DNA of 64,000 nucleotides. Source: Methylobacterium oryzae. Lineage in GTDB: Bacteria; Pseudomonadota; Alphaproteobacteria; Rhizobiales; Beijerinckiaceae. Positions within the stretch are counted from its first letter, which is position 1; every line of letters starts with the position of its first letter. Below the pieces are notes generated by a model, which saw only the letters and a program-made list of their open reading frames with translations, was not told where the DNA came from and did not search any database. This document shows, one piece after another, positions 10,630-21,376 of this stretch. The position numbers were made by a program, and so were the translations under genes. The stretch lies in NCBI RefSeq assembly GCF_021398735.1, contig NZ_CP090349.1:3047001-3111000 (forward strand). Reading direction: 5' to 3'.

Positions 10630-10974
10630 CTACTCGGAGGCCGGTCCCGCCTCCGGCGCCGGCTCGGAGGCGCTGGGCTGCGGCCCGTCATAGCCCTCGA
10701 TCACCAGGATCTCGGCCTCGACGCCGCCGCGCTGCTTGGCCTTGGCGGCCTGGTAGAGGTCGGAGTTCCAGCAGGCGAGGGCGTCGGCGTAGCTCGGGAA
10801 CTCGATCACCACGTTGCGGGACCGGGCCGGGCCCATCACCGCCTCGTGGGCGCCGCCGCGCACGAGGAACCGGCCGCCGAACTTGGCGAAGGCCGCGCCG
10901 TTGGCCGCCACGTAGTCCTTGTAGGCCTCCGCGTCGCGGACATCGACCCGCGCGATCCAGTAGCCCTTGGTCAT
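10630..10974 (-). CDS. DUF1330 domain-containing protein
   Basis: A 114-aa small protein of the dimeric alpha-beta barrel type (DUF1330). It starts MTKGYWIARVDVRD and has the family's KFGGRFLVRGG strand and the NVVIEFPSYADALACW segment. The catalytic role is unknown for the family. It lies 63 bases after pyrF on the same strand, a pairing I recognise from other Rhizobiales. The last 20 residues are a Ser/Glu/Pro-rich tail. Confidence 0.85.
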   Translation of the reverse strand: MTKGYWIARVDVRDAEAYKDYVAANGAAFAKFGGRFLVRGGAHEAVMGPARSRNVVIEFPSYADALACWNSDLYQAAKAKQRGGVEAEILVIEGYDGPQPSASEPAPEAGPASE

Positions 10975-10991
10975 GCTGCGTCTCCTGCCCT

Positions 10992-11016
10992 GCGGAGCGA
11001 AGTGGGACCGCTCCGC
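10992..11016. repeat. Short hairpin between pyrF and the DUF1330 gene
   Basis: GCGGAGCG (10992-10999) and CGCTCCGC (11009-11016) form an exact 8-bp stem with a 9-base loop. It sits in the 63-base gap of a two-gene operon, so it could modulate read-through or protect an mRNA end. There is no T tract. Confidence 0.35.
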
Positions 11017-11037
11017 CCGAAGGCAATCCCGCTCGGA

Positions 11038-11730
11038 TCAGGCGAGGTCCGCCACGATCGCCCGCGCCACCGCGCGGGGGTCGGCGGCGCCGGTGATCGG
11101 GCGGCCGACCACCACGTGGTCGATCCCGGCCCGGCGGGCATCGCCCGGCGTCATGACCCGCTTCTGGTCGCCGGCCGCGGCGCCCGCCGGGCGGATGCCC
11201 GGGGTGACGATCAGCCGGTCCGGACCGACGACGTGCCGGACCGCGCCCGCCTCGGCGGCCGAGCAGACGAGGCCGTCGATGCCGATCTCGGCCGCCTGGG
11301 CGGCGCGCTTGGCGACGAGCTCCGCCACCGGCAGGCCGTAGCCGGCCTCCGCGGCGTCGGCGTCGTCGTAGGAGGTGAGCACCGTCACGGCGAGGATCCT
11401 GAGTCCCGCGCCCCGGCCGCGGACCGCCGCCCGCATGGTCTGCGGGTAGGCGTGGACGGTGAGGAAGGTGGCGCCGGAGCCCGAGGCCGAGCGCACGCCC
11501 TCCTCGACGGTGTTGCCGATGTCGTGGAGCTTCAGGTCGAGGAAGACCTTGAGCCCGCGGGCCGCCAGCCGCTCGGCCAGGGCGAGGCCTCCCGCGTATC
11601 CGAGCTGGTAGCCGATCTTGTAGAAGGTCGCGGCGTCGCCGATCCGGTCGATCAGCGCCTCGGCGGCCTGCACGCTCGGCAGGTCGAGGGCCACGATCAG
11701 GCGGTCGCGGGGGTCGGCAATCTCGGTCAT
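11038..11730 (-). CDS. pyrF: Orotidine 5'-phosphate decarboxylase PyrF
   Basis: Last step of UMP synthesis: decarboxylates OMP to UMP in the cytosol. 230 aa, normal for the family. Active-site residues are the Asp/Lys network: Lys38 (FYKIGYQL) and DLKLHD at 65-70; the phosphate-binding VTPGIRP segment is near the C-terminal third. The ATG at 11730 ([16 protein letters not shown]) has AAGGA upstream; an in-frame GTG at 11757 adds nine residues and is less likely. Confidence 0.95.
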   Translation of the reverse strand: MTEIADPRDRLIVALDLPSVQAAEALIDRIGDAATFYKIGYQLGYAGGLALAERLAARGLKVFLDLKLHDIGNTVEEGVRSASGSGATFLTVHAYPQTMRAAVRGRGAGLRILAVTVLTSYDDADAAEAGYGLPVAELVAKRAAQAAEIGIDGLVCSAAEAGAVRHVVGPDRLIVTPGIRPAGAAAGDQKRVMTPGDARRAGIDHVVVGRPITGAADPRAVARAIVADLA

Positions 11731-11848
11731 CGGCGCGTCCTTCGGGGGTCGCGGCACGGATCACGCGCCGGCGATGCCTGTCAATGCGGGCGGGTCCGGG
11801 CGACGCCGTCCCCGACCTCCCGTGCGCGCCCCGCCTCGCGCGCCGTCC

Positions 11849-11930
11849 TTGCGAGCGCAGCGAAGCAATCCAGGGCGGCGCGCCGGTCTCGGATTTGATG
11901 TGTCGCTGGATTGCTTCGCTGCGCTCGCAA
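11849..11930. repeat. Palindromic repeat element, copy A (REP-like)
   Basis: The arms 11849-11873 and 11906-11930 are exact 25-base reverse complements with a 32-base loop. The core is GCGCAGCGAAGCAATCCAG. Related copies occur at 25901-25986 and 50607-50693, all in intergenic DNA. The element probably belongs to a genome-wide extragenic palindrome family. Confidence 0.75.
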
Positions 11931-12010
11931 AGACGGGCGCGACCCTTCAGTCCCGAGGGATATGGGATGCGCATGTCGTCGCTGCCTGGACGAGGCCCCT
12001 CATCCCGCCA

Positions 12011-12628
12011 TCACCCCGCCATCACCCGCGCCACCTCGGCGCGCAGCACCGGCAGCAGCTCCGCCTCGAACCAGGGCTCGCGCTTCAGCCAGCCGTTGTT
12101 GCGCCAGGACGGGTGGGGCAGGGGGAGCACCCGGGGGCGGCGCGGCTCGGCCAGGATCTCCCGCCAGCGCCGCACCGTCCCGGTGAGGCCGCCCTCCATC
12201 CGCCCGAGGTGCCAGCCCTGCGCGTACTGGCCGATCACCAGGATCAGCTCCAGATCCGGCAGGCCGGAGAAGAGTTCCGCCCGCCAGCGCTCGGCGCATT
12301 CCCGGCGGGGCGGCCGGTCGCCGCCCTTGGCGTCGAGGCCGGGGAAGCACGACCCCATCGGCACGATGGCCACCCGGGCGGGATCGTAGAACCGCGCCGC
12401 GTCGAGGCCGAGCCAGGCGCGCAGCCGCACGCCCGACGGGTCGGTGAAGGGCTGCCCGGTGCGGTGGGCGCGGGTGCCGGGGGCCTGGCTGGCGATGCAG
12501 AGGCGGGCCGTGGCCGAGCCCTGGACGATCGGCCGGGGCTCCTGGGGCAGGTGCGGCCCGTAGCGCGGCGTGTCGCGGCAGAGGCGGCAGGCGCGCAGGC
12601 GCGCGGCGGTGTCGTCGAAGGCGGGCAT
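12011..12628 (-). CDS. Uracil-DNA glycosylase family protein
   Basis: A 205-aa base-excision-repair type protein. Motif A is ASQAPGTRAHRTGQPF (46-61) and motif B is HPSWRNN (172-178). Four cysteines, Cys14 and Cys17 (CRLC) with Cys94 and Cys111, have spacing close to the 4Fe-4S ligands of family-4 type enzymes, so a cluster is likely. It would remove uracil or a related lesion from DNA. The exact UDG family cannot be set from sequence reading alone. Confidence 0.82.
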   Translation of the reverse strand: MPAFDDTAARLRACRLCRDTPRYGPHLPQEPRPIVQGSATARLCIASQAPGTRAHRTGQPFTDPSGVRLRAWLGLDAARFYDPARVAIVPMGSCFPGLDAKGGDRPPRRECAERWRAELFSGLPDLELILVIGQYAQGWHLGRMEGGLTGTVRRWREILAEPRRPRVLPLPHPSWRNNGWLKREPWFEAELLPVLRAEVARVMAG

Positions 12629-12655
12629 GGCCCGGAGATGGCGTCGCGGCGCGCG

Positions 12656-12688
12656 AAAAAGAAACGGCGCGGTGTCGCGCCGCGCCGT
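12656..12688 (-). terminator. Rho-independent terminator of the iorAB operon
   Basis: On the minus strand an 8-bp stem (ACGGCGCG, 12688-12681 with 12671-12664) and a 9-base loop are followed by TTCTTTTTC. It lies about 80 bases after the iorB-like stop. This is the clearest T-tract terminator in the window. Confidence 0.75.
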
Positions 12689-12765
12689 CGTCAGTCGGGT
12701 CTCTTGCCTTGGGGGGAAGGCCCACCCTTCCTACGCCGATCCGGGCCGGCGGAACGTGCGTTTCC

Positions 12766-14961
12766 TCACGCGCCCTTCACGCCGGAGAGGTCGAGCGGCA
12801 GCGAGCGCAGGCGCCGGCCGGTCGCGGCGAAGACCGCGTTGGCGATCGACGGCCCGAGCACGGGCACGCCCGGCTCACCGATCCCGGTGGGCGCCGCCTG
12901 GCTCGGCACGATGTGCACCTCCACCTTCGGCATCTCGCTCATCCGGGTCGGCTCGTAGGCGTCGAAATTGTGCTCCTGCACCTGCCCGTCCTTGAGGGTG
13001 ATGCGGTTGCGCAGCACCGCCGACAGGGCGAAGCCCACCGCGCCCTCGACCTGCGCGCGGATCACGTCCGGGTTGACCGGAACGCCGACATCCACCGCCG
13101 CCACGATCCGGTTGACGCGGATCGCGGCGTCGTGCGCCGTGACGTCGGCCACCATGGCGACGTAGGAGCCGAAGGATTCGTGGACCGCCACCCCGAGGCC
13201 GCGGCCCTGGTCCTGCGGCTTGGCGCTCCAGCCGGCCTTCTCGGCGGCGAGCTTGAGCACGCCGGACAGCCGCGGCGCCTGGGTCAGGAGGGAGAGCCGG
13301 TAGGCGACCGGATCGACGTTGGCGGCGTGGGCCAGCTCGTCGATCATCACCTCCATCACGTGGGCCGTGTGGGTGTGGCCGACCGAGCGCCACCACAGGA
13401 CCGGCACGCCCTCGCGGCCGTTATGGACGCCGAACCGGTAGGCCGGCAGCGCGTAGGCGGTGTCGGAGGCGCCCTCCACGGTGGTGGCGTCGATGCCGTT
13501 CTTGACGATCATCGCCTCGAAGGGCGAGCCGATCATGATCGACTTGCCGACCATCACGTGGTCCCAGCCGACCACCGCGCCCTTGCCGTCGATGCCGGCC
13601 CGGACCCTGTGCAGCACGGTCGGGCGGTAATAGCCGCCGGCCATGTCGTCCTCGCGGGTCCAGACGAGGTGGAGCGGGGCCTTCTCGCCGGACGCCTTGA
13701 AGACGGTGGCGGCTTCCGCGAGGTAGTCGGCGGTGGGCGTCGCCCGGCGCCCGAACGAGCCGCCGGCCCAGTTGCTGTGCAGCCGGACCCGGTCGGCCGT
13801 CACGCCGAGGATCGCCGCCATCGTGGCCTGCTCGACGGTCTGGAACTGGAAGCCCGCGTAGACGTCGTAGCCGCCGTCGGCCCCCTTCTCGATCGTGGCG
13901 TTCAGGGGCTCCATCGCCGCGTGGGCGAGGTAGGGGAAGGTGAACTCGGCCTCGACGACCTTGGCGGCGCCCTTGAGCGCCGCCTGCGGGTCGCCGCGCT
14001 CGGAGGCCGTCAGGCCGGGACCCTTGGCGCGCTCGCGGTACTCGGCCAGGATCGCGTCGGACGAGCGGGTCTCGGCGGTGCTGTCGTCCCAGGCGACGGT
14101 CAGCGCCTCGCGGCCCTTCATGGCCGACCACGTGTCGCGGGCGATCACCGCCACGCCGGTCGGCACCTGCACCACGTCGAGGACGCCCGCGACCTTCCGG
14201 GCGGCCGCGGCGTCGAAGCTCTTCACGGTGGCGCCGAAGCGCGGGGCCCGGGCGACGAGGGCCGTGACCTGGTTCGGGCGGCGGATGTCGAGGGAGTAGA
14301 CCGCCGTGCCATTGGTCTTGGCGACGGAATCGAGGCGCGGCACCTTCTGGCCGATCAGCGTCCACTCGCTCGGGTCCTTGAGCCGCGGCTCGGACGGCAC
14401 CGGCAGCGAGGCGGCCGAGGCCGCGAGCTCCCCGAACCGGGCCTGCCGGCCGGACGGAGCGTGGCGCACGAGACTGTCGGCGACCGTGATCTCGGAGACC
14501 GGCACCTTCCAGCGGAAGGCGGCCTCGGCCATCAGCATCTCGCGGGCGGCCGCGCCCGCCTTGCGCAGCTGGAACCAGGAATTGGCCACCGCGGTCGAGC
14601 CGCCGGTGCCCTGGATCGGGCCCATCAGGCTGTTGTTGTAGAGCGCCGCGTCGGCGGGCGCGAACTCGGTGCGGACGTGTCGCCAGTCGGCGCCGAGCTC
14701 GTCGGCCAGGATCGTGGCGAGCCCGGTCGTGTTCCCCTGGCCCATGTCGAGGTGCTTGATCACCACCGTGACGGTGTCGTCCGCGCCGATCCGCACGAAG
14801 GCGTTGGGCTGCGCCTTCACGTCGGCGAGGTTCGGGCCGGCGGCGGCGCGGGCGGGTTTCGGGTCGAGCCGGAACGCGACCACGAGGGCGCCGGCGCCCG
14901 CGAGCAGGCCGCGGCGGCTCGGACGGACGGGGAGGGGGTTCGGTCGACGGGCGTTCAGCAT
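12766..14961 (-). CDS. Isoquinoline 1-oxidoreductase-type molybdopterin-binding beta subunit (xanthine dehydrogenase family)
   Basis: Large subunit (731 aa) of a two-subunit molybdenum hydroxylase. It opens with a Tat-type signal (SRRGLLAGAGALVVAF, residues 15-30), so the enzyme probably works in the periplasm, as IorB homologues do. The molybdopterin-cofactor domains hold IKHLDMGQGN, GTGGSTAV, WAGGSFGRR and VGEPG-like segments (TGIGEPGVPVLG near the C-terminus). ATG 14961 is chosen because it starts the Tat signal. It follows the 2Fe-2S subunit by 59 bases. Substrate is probably an aldehyde or N-heterocycle; the usual cytochrome c partner gene is not adjacent. Confidence 0.85.
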   Translation of the reverse strand: MLNARRPNPLPVRPSRRGLLAGAGALVVAFRLDPKPARAAAGPNLADVKAQPNAFVRIGADDTVTVVIKHLDMGQGNTTGLATILADELGADWRHVRTEFAPADAALYNNSLMGPIQGTGGSTAVANSWFQLRKAGAAAREMLMAEAAFRWKVPVSEITVADSLVRHAPSGRQARFGELAASAASLPVPSEPRLKDPSEWTLIGQKVPRLDSVAKTNGTAVYSLDIRRPNQVTALVARAPRFGATVKSFDAAAARKVAGVLDVVQVPTGVAVIARDTWSAMKGREALTVAWDDSTAETRSSDAILAEYRERAKGPGLTASERGDPQAALKGAAKVVEAEFTFPYLAHAAMEPLNATIEKGADGGYDVYAGFQFQTVEQATMAAILGVTADRVRLHSNWAGGSFGRRATPTADYLAEAATVFKASGEKAPLHLVWTREDDMAGGYYRPTVLHRVRAGIDGKGAVVGWDHVMVGKSIMIGSPFEAMIVKNGIDATTVEGASDTAYALPAYRFGVHNGREGVPVLWWRSVGHTHTAHVMEVMIDELAHAANVDPVAYRLSLLTQAPRLSGVLKLAAEKAGWSAKPQDQGRGLGVAVHESFGSYVAMVADVTAHDAAIRVNRIVAAVDVGVPVNPDVIRAQVEGAVGFALSAVLRNRITLKDGQVQEHNFDAYEPTRMSEMPKVEVHIVPSQAAPTGIGEPGVPVLGPSIANAVFAATGRRLRSLPLDLSGVKGA

Positions 14962-15020
14962 GGCGGCGAGGCTCCGGTCGGGACCGCGGGGGAGGGCGGG
15001 AAGGTGGGCGCCGGGACGGA

Positions 15021-15476
15021 TCAGGCGAGGCTGCGCGCGGCTTCGTGAATCGCCGCGCGGATGCGCTGATAGGTGCCGCAGCGGCAGATGTTGCCGTCCA
15101 TGGCGCCGTCGATATCGGCGTCGGTGGGCTTGGCGTTGCCCGAGAGCAGGCCGATCGCCGACATGATCTGGCCGGACTGGCAGTAGCCGCACTGGACCAC
15201 GTCGAGCTTGCGCCAGGCCGCCTGGACGGCCTCGGCCACCCGGCCCGACACGCCCTCGATGGTCGTCACCTGCGCCGCGCCGACATCGCCCAGCCGCGTC
15301 TGGCAGGCCCGGACCGGCTGGCCGTCGAGGTGGACCGTGCAGGCGCCGCACTGCGCGATGCCGCAGCCGTACTTGGTGCCGGTGGCGTCGAGCCGGTCGC
15401 GCAGCACCCAGAGCAGGGGCATGTCGGGATCGGCGTCGATCGCGTGCGCGACGCCGTTGACGGTGAGATTCGGCAT
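15021..15476 (-). CDS. (2Fe-2S)-binding alpha subunit, IorA type
   Basis: Small iron-sulfur subunit (151 aa) that passes electrons from the molybdenum subunit. The plant-type cluster ligands are Cys38, Cys43, Cys46 and Cys58 (CGIAQCGAC...C), and the second cluster uses Cys96, Cys99, Cys131 and Cys133 (CGYC...CRC). The ATG at 15476 gives a normal length; the frame upstream is open but looks like noise. It has no signal peptide, so it would be co-exported with the Tat-bearing partner. Confidence 0.9.
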   Translation of the reverse strand: MPNLTVNGVAHAIDADPDMPLLWVLRDRLDATGTKYGCGIAQCGACTVHLDGQPVRACQTRLGDVGAAQVTTIEGVSGRVAEAVQAAWRKLDVVQCGYCQSGQIMSAIGLLSGNAKPTDADIDGAMDGNICRCGTYQRIRAAIHEAARSLA

Positions 15477-15760
15477 GGTCGGCGACCCTCTCTCGACGCG
15501 CGTGTCCGGGCGCCCCGGATCGCGGCGTGCGACCGCGCTCGGGCCGGCGGGCCTCCACCCGAGACTAGCGGGCGCGGGCCCCGACACGATGTGCGGCACC
15601 GCACGTCGATCCGGCGGCACGACAGTCTCGATACAGCCCGCGATGCTTAAGATTGCAGGGATGTCGGCAGCCGCTTCTTAACATATCCGCCCCATCCTCA
15701 CGGAGTGCTTCCCCGCCACCGCCGCCCGTCCGCGCATTCGAGCCGAGTTTGAAGACGCGC

Positions 15761-17296
<1,536 letters not shown>

Positions 17297-17313
17297 GCGG
17301 CCCGTCGGGCCGC
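17297..17313. terminator. Short hairpin between convergent kinase and EVE genes
   Basis: GCGGCCC-GTC-GGGCCGC forms an exact 7-bp stem placed between two stop codons 27 bases apart. There is no T tract, so it is only a candidate. Confidence 0.35.
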
Positions 17314-17323
17314 GGGCCCCGGC

Positions 17324-17740
17324 TCAGCCGAGACCGCCGAGGGCGCAGACCCGCGCCCACTCGGCCTCGGTCACCGGCTGCACCGACAGCCGGGAATTGT
17401 TGACCAGCACCATGTCGGCGAGCGCCGCGTCGGCCTTGATCGCCTCGAGCGTGACCGGGCTCGGCAGCGCCCGCACGGCCCTGACGTCGACCATGCCGAA
17501 GCGGCCGGTCTCGTCGGTGTGGTCGGGATAGTAGGCGCGGATCACCGCCACGATGCCCACCACCGCCTTGCCCTCGTTCGAGTGGTAGAAGAAGCCCTCC
17601 TCGCCGACCTGCATGGCCATCAGCTGCTTCTTGGCGAGGTGGTTGCGCACGCCGTTCCAGTGCGTGCCGGCCTCCCCGGCCGCGACCTGCTGATCCCACG
17701 ACCAGGTCGCGGGCTCGGATTTGAACAGCCAGTACGCCAT
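17324..17740 (-). CDS. EVE domain-containing protein
   Basis: A 138-aa single-domain protein of the EVE (PUA-like) family, related to thymocyte nuclear protein 1. It begins MAYWLFKSEPATWSWD, and carries HWNGVRNHLAKKQL, FFYHSNEGKAVVGI and VNNSRLSVQPVTEAEW, all family hallmarks. EVE proteins read modified bases in nucleic acids. In many Rhizobiales it sits beside tsaD-gpsA. Here that operon lies 2.6 kb away beyond an opposite-strand GGDEF-EAL gene. Confidence 0.92.
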   Translation of the reverse strand: MAYWLFKSEPATWSWDQQVAAGEAGTHWNGVRNHLAKKQLMAMQVGEEGFFYHSNEGKAVVGIVAVIRAYYPDHTDETGRFGMVDVRAVRALPSPVTLEAIKADAALADMVLVNNSRLSVQPVTEAEWARVCALGGLG

Positions 17741-17964
17741 CGCTGAAGTCCCAGTAGACCGCCCGGCCGGGCGGCGCGCCCCGCCATAGCCCAGCTTCGC
17801 CTCCCGGGAACAGGCCGGTCCGGCCCCGGCCGCGCGCGGGACCGGCGGTCAAGCAGAACCCGCGTAGAACGCCGCAGCTCTGCTATCGCAAGCCTTGGGC
17901 AAATATTAAATTCTGCATGCAAATAGCCGTATAGCGCGTCACGCACCAATCGCCGGTTGCATAC

Positions 17965-20352
17965 ATGATCTCAGTCATCGGTTGCTTTATCGGTGAACAC
18001 AACCTGTGGCTGGTAGGCCTCGCGGCCCTGGTCTGCGCGCTGGCGAGCGGCACCGCGATCGAGCTCCTCACCCATGCCGGCCGGACCGGCGGCCGCGGCC
18101 GCTACGTCTGGGTCGCGGTGGCCGCCGCCGCCGGGGGATCGGGGATCTGGGCGACGCATTTCCTGGCGATGCTCGCCTTCGAGCCCGGGCTGCCGTCGGG
18201 CTACGGCGTCGGGCTGACGCTCCTCTCCTACGTGGACGCCATCGCGATCACCGGGCTCGGCTTCGCCCTGGCCGTCTCCGGCCGGGCGGTCCAGGCGGGC
18301 CTCGGCGGCGCCGTGGTCGGCGGCGGCATCGCGACGATGCACTACACCGGCATGGCCGCCTATCAGGTGGCGGGGCACCTCGCCTGGACCCCCGCGCTGG
18401 TCGTGGTCTCGGTCGGCCTCGGGGCGGGGCTCGGCGCCGCCGCCCTGGTGGTCGGCCTGTCGGCCACCACGTTCCGGGGCCGGTACGGCGGCGCCGCGCT
18501 GCTGATCCTGGCGATCTGCGGCCACCACTTCGCCGGCATGGGCGCGGTGACCCTGCATCCCGACCCCACCGTGGCGATCCCCTCGGGCGCGATCCGGAGC
18601 GGGTGGCTCGCCGCGGCCGTGGCGGTGGCGAGCTGCCTGATCCTGCTGCTCGCCGGCGCCGCCCTCGTGGTCGACCTGCGCGAGCGCCGCCGCGCCGATC
18701 TCGAGCGCGAGCGCCTGCGCAGCCTCGCCAACGCGGCCGTGGAGGGCCTCGTCGTCTGCCGCGGCGGCGAGATCGTCAGCGCCAACGAGGCCTTCGCCCG
18801 GCTCGCGGGCCTGGAGGCGGCCCTCCTGACGGGCCGGAGCCTCAGCGCCTACCTGCCGGACCTCGTGCCCGGCTCAGGGACGGCCGACCAGCCCCTGGAG
18901 ACCGAACTCGTCCCGGCGGCGGGCGCCCCCATTCCCGTCGAGGTGATCATGCGCCCGGTCGCCGAGTACGGGCGCCTGCCGCACCACGCCGTGGCGGTGC
19001 GCGACCTGCGCGCGCGGCGCCGGGCCGAGAGCGAGATCCACTACCTCGCCCACCACGACGCGCTCACCGGCCTCGCCAACCGCACGAGCTTCCACGCCCG
19101 GCTCGAGCGCGCGATGCGCGCCGCGGACGCCCAGGGCGGCCGGCTCGCGGTGCTGTGCCTGGACCTCGACCGCTTCAAGGAGGTCAACGACCTGTTCGGG
19201 CACGCCGCCGGCGACGCGATGCTGCGCGACCTCGCGCTGCGGGTCGGCGGTCTCCTCGATCCCGAGCAGCTGATGGCGCGGCTCGGCGGCGACGAGTTCG
19301 CCATCCTGACGCCGCAGGCGGAGGGACAGGCGGAGCGGCTGGCCGAGCGGATCCTCGCCACCCTGGCGGCGGTTCCGGCCGCCTCCGGCCCGGTGATCGC
19401 CACCAGCATCGGCATCGCGGTCTATCCCGACGACGCCGCGGACCTGCGCGCGCTCCTGAGCCACGCCGACGCCGCCCTCTACCGGGCCAAGAGCGAGGGG
19501 CGCGGCACCTGCCGGCGCTACGACGCCAGCATGGGCGCCGAGATCCGCGACAGGCGCCAGCTCGAGCACGACCTCCGCCACGCGGTGGCGCGGGGCGAGC
19601 TGGAGCTCGTCTACCAGCCGCAGAGCCAGATCGAGTCCGGCACGGTCACGGGCTTCGAGGCGCTGCTGCGCTGGCACCATCCGGCCAGGGGCGGCATCTC
19701 GCCGGCCGTGTTCATCCCGATCGCCGAGGAAACCGGGGCGATCCTCGAGATCGGCGCCTGGGTGCTGCGGGAGGCCTGCCGGGCGGCGGCCGGCTGGCCG
19801 AACCCGCTGGCGATTGCCGTCAACGTCTCGGCGGTGCAGCTCCACAACCCGCACTTCGTCCCGTTCGTCCACGGGACCCTGTACGAATCCGGATTGCGGG
19901 CGGAGCGCCTGGAGATCGAGATCACCGAGACCGCGCTGATCCGGGATCCGGCCCGGGCGCTCCTCACCCTGCGCCAGCTCAAGGCCCTCGGCGTGCGGAT
20001 CGCCATGGACGATTTCGGCACCGGCTACTCGTCGCTGTCGAACCTGCGCGCCTTCCCGTTCGACCGGATCAAGATCGACGGCTCGTTCATCAGGGCGGTC
20101 CACAGCAACCCGCAGGGGGCCGCGATCGTGCGCTCCGTCCTGGGGCTGGGGCGCGGCCTCGGGCTCGCCGTGGTGGCGGAGGGCGTGGAGACCGCCGAGG
20201 AGCTGTCCTTCCTGGCCGGCGAGCAGTGCCACCTCGCCCAGGGCTACCTGCTGGGTCGGCCGGCGCCGATCGCGCGCTTCGCGGCCCACACCCACGGCCA
20301 CGGCCAAGGACAAGGACAAGGCCACGCTGTGCCGGCGGCCTCGGTGGCGTGA
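17965..20352 (+). CDS. MHYT-PAS-GGDEF-EAL bifunctional cyclic-di-GMP protein
   Basis: A 795-aa membrane protein predicted to make and/or break c-di-GMP. The N-terminal seven-helix MHYT sensor (about 1-235) carries WATHFLAM, MHYTGMAAY and HHFAGMGAV, whose Met/His residues may bind copper or a gas ligand. PAS follows (250-345), then GGDEF (intact GGDEF at 441-445) and EAL (EAL at 565-567, with DDFGTGYSS). Both catalytic signatures look intact, so the net direction is unclear. The tail is rich in His, Gly and Gln from a short direct repeat. Confidence 0.93.
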   Translation: MISVIGCFIGEHNLWLVGLAALVCALASGTAIELLTHAGRTGGRGRYVWVAVAAAAGGSGIWATHFLAMLAFEPGLPSGYGVGLTLLSYVDAIAITGLGFALAVSGRAVQAGLGGAVVGGGIATMHYTGMAAYQVAGHLAWTPALVVVSVGLGAGLGAAALVVGLSATTFRGRYGGAALLILAICGHHFAGMGAVTLHPDPTVAIPSGAIRSGWLAAAVAVASCLILLLAGAALVVDLRERRRADLERERLRSLANAAVEGLVVCRGGEIVSANEAFARLAGLEAALLTGRSLSAYLPDLVPGSGTADQPLETELVPAAGAPIPVEVIMRPVAEYGRLPHHAVAVRDLRARRRAESEIHYLAHHDALTGLANRTSFHARLERAMRAADAQGGRLAVLCLDLDRFKEVNDLFGHAAGDAMLRDLALRVGGLLDPEQLMARLGGDEFAILTPQAEGQAERLAERILATLAAVPAASGPVIATSIGIAVYPDDAADLRALLSHADAALYRAKSEGRGTCRRYDASMGAEIRDRRQLEHDLRHAVARGELELVYQPQSQIESGTVTGFEALLRWHHPARGGISPAVFIPIAEETGAILEIGAWVLREACRAAAGWPNPLAIAVNVSAVQLHNPHFVPFVHGTLYESGLRAERLEIEITETALIRDPARALLTLRQLKALGVRIAMDDFGTGYSSLSNLRAFPFDRIKIDGSFIRAVHSNPQGAAIVRSVLGLGRGLGLAVVAEGVETAEELSFLAGEQCHLAQGYLLGRPAPIARFAAHTHGHGQGQGQGHAVPAASVA

Positions 20353-20377
20353 CGCGGGTTGCGGGCCGGGGCCGGCG

Positions 20378-21376
20378 TCAGTCGGTCTCCCCGCGCAGCG
20401 GACGGGCCAGCAGGCCGGCGATCACGTCGTCGACGCTGGCGGTGCCCGCCACGATGGCGGCGACGGCCGCCGCCACCGGCATTTCGATGCCCCTGGCGGC
20501 GGCCAGCCCGGCCAGCGCCGCGGCCGTGAACGCCCCCTCGGCGAGCTTGCCGCCCGCGGCCTCGGCCGGGCTCGCCCCGGCGCCGAGGCGCTGGCCGAAG
20601 GCGAAGTTGCGCGATTGCGGCGAGGAGGCGGTGAGCACGAGGTCGCCGAGGCCGGAGAGCCCCATCAGCGTCTCGGGCCGGCCCCCGAAGGTGCGGGCGA
20701 AGCGCATCAGCTCGGCGAAGGCCCGGGCGATCAGCGCCGCCCGGGCGCTCTCGCCGAGCCCGCGCCCGGCCACGATCCCGCAGGCGATGGCGAGCACGTT
20801 CTTGCCGGCGCCGCCGATCTCGACGCCGCGCACGTCGTCGGTGTGGTAGAGGCGGAAGCTCGGTCCCGACAGCAGCGCGCTCAGGGCGGCGGCGAGGCCG
20901 GCATCGGCCGCCGCCAGGGTCACGGCCGTGGGCAGGCCGCGGGCGACGTCGATCGCGAAGCTCGGGCCGGACAGGACCGCCACGGGCGTTCCCGGCGGCA
21001 GGACCTGCTCGGCCACCGCGCTGAGGAAGCTGTCGCTGCCGCGCTCGATCCCCTTGGCGCAGAGGATGACCGGCCCGGCCGTCGCCAGGGGTCCGCGCAG
21101 GGATTCCAGCACGCCGCGCACGGTCTGGGCGGGCACGACCAGGAGCGTCGCCCGGGCACGGGCGAGGTCGGCGGCCTCGCCCGTCGCCCGGATCGCCGGG
21201 TGGAGCGGCACGCCCGGCAGGTAGCGCGGATTCTCCCGCTGGGCCTGCAGGGCGGCGGCGGCCCCCGCGTCGCGCAGCCAGAGGGTGACGGGATGGCCGG
21301 CCCCGGCGGCGGCGTTGGCCAGCGCCGTGCCCCAGGCCCCGCCGCCGACGACGTTGATCGGGGTCTCGGCGCTCAT
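20378..21376 (-). CDS. gpsA: NAD(P)+-dependent glycerol-3-phosphate dehydrogenase GpsA
   Basis: Makes sn-glycerol 3-phosphate from dihydroxyacetone phosphate for phospholipid synthesis in the cytosol. 332 aa. The Rossmann motif GGGAWGTALA is at 11-20. The catalytic-domain signatures are CAKGIE, SGPSFA, VEIGGAGKNVLAIACGIV and LSGLGDLVLT. Its ATG overlaps the GNAT stop (ATGA, 21373-21376), so it is third in a translationally coupled tsaD-GNAT-gpsA operon. Confidence 0.96.
   Translation of the reverse strand: MSAETPINVVGGGAWGTALANAAAGAGHPVTLWLRDAGAAAALQAQRENPRYLPGVPLHPAIRATGEAADLARARATLLVVPAQTVRGVLESLRGPLATAGPVILCAKGIERGSDSFLSAVAEQVLPPGTPVAVLSGPSFAIDVARGLPTAVTLAAADAGLAAALSALLSGPSFRLYHTDDVRGVEIGGAGKNVLAIACGIVAGRGLGESARAALIARAFAELMRFARTFGGRPETLMGLSGLGDLVLTASSPQSRNFAFGQRLGAGASPAEAAGGKLAEGAFTAAALAGLAAARGIEMPVAAAVAAIVAGTASVDDVIAGLLARPLRGETD

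Noticed and set aside
12709..15048. Long plus-strand frame opposite iorB
   Set aside because: Low-complexity Val/Gly/Ala/His composition, no ribosome site and exact antisense overlap with a clear molybdenum oxidoreductase.
20296..20325. Short direct repeat AAGGAC/CACGGC as a regulatory repeat
   Set aside because: It lies inside the coding end of the MHYT protein and is explained by its His/Gly/Gln tail.
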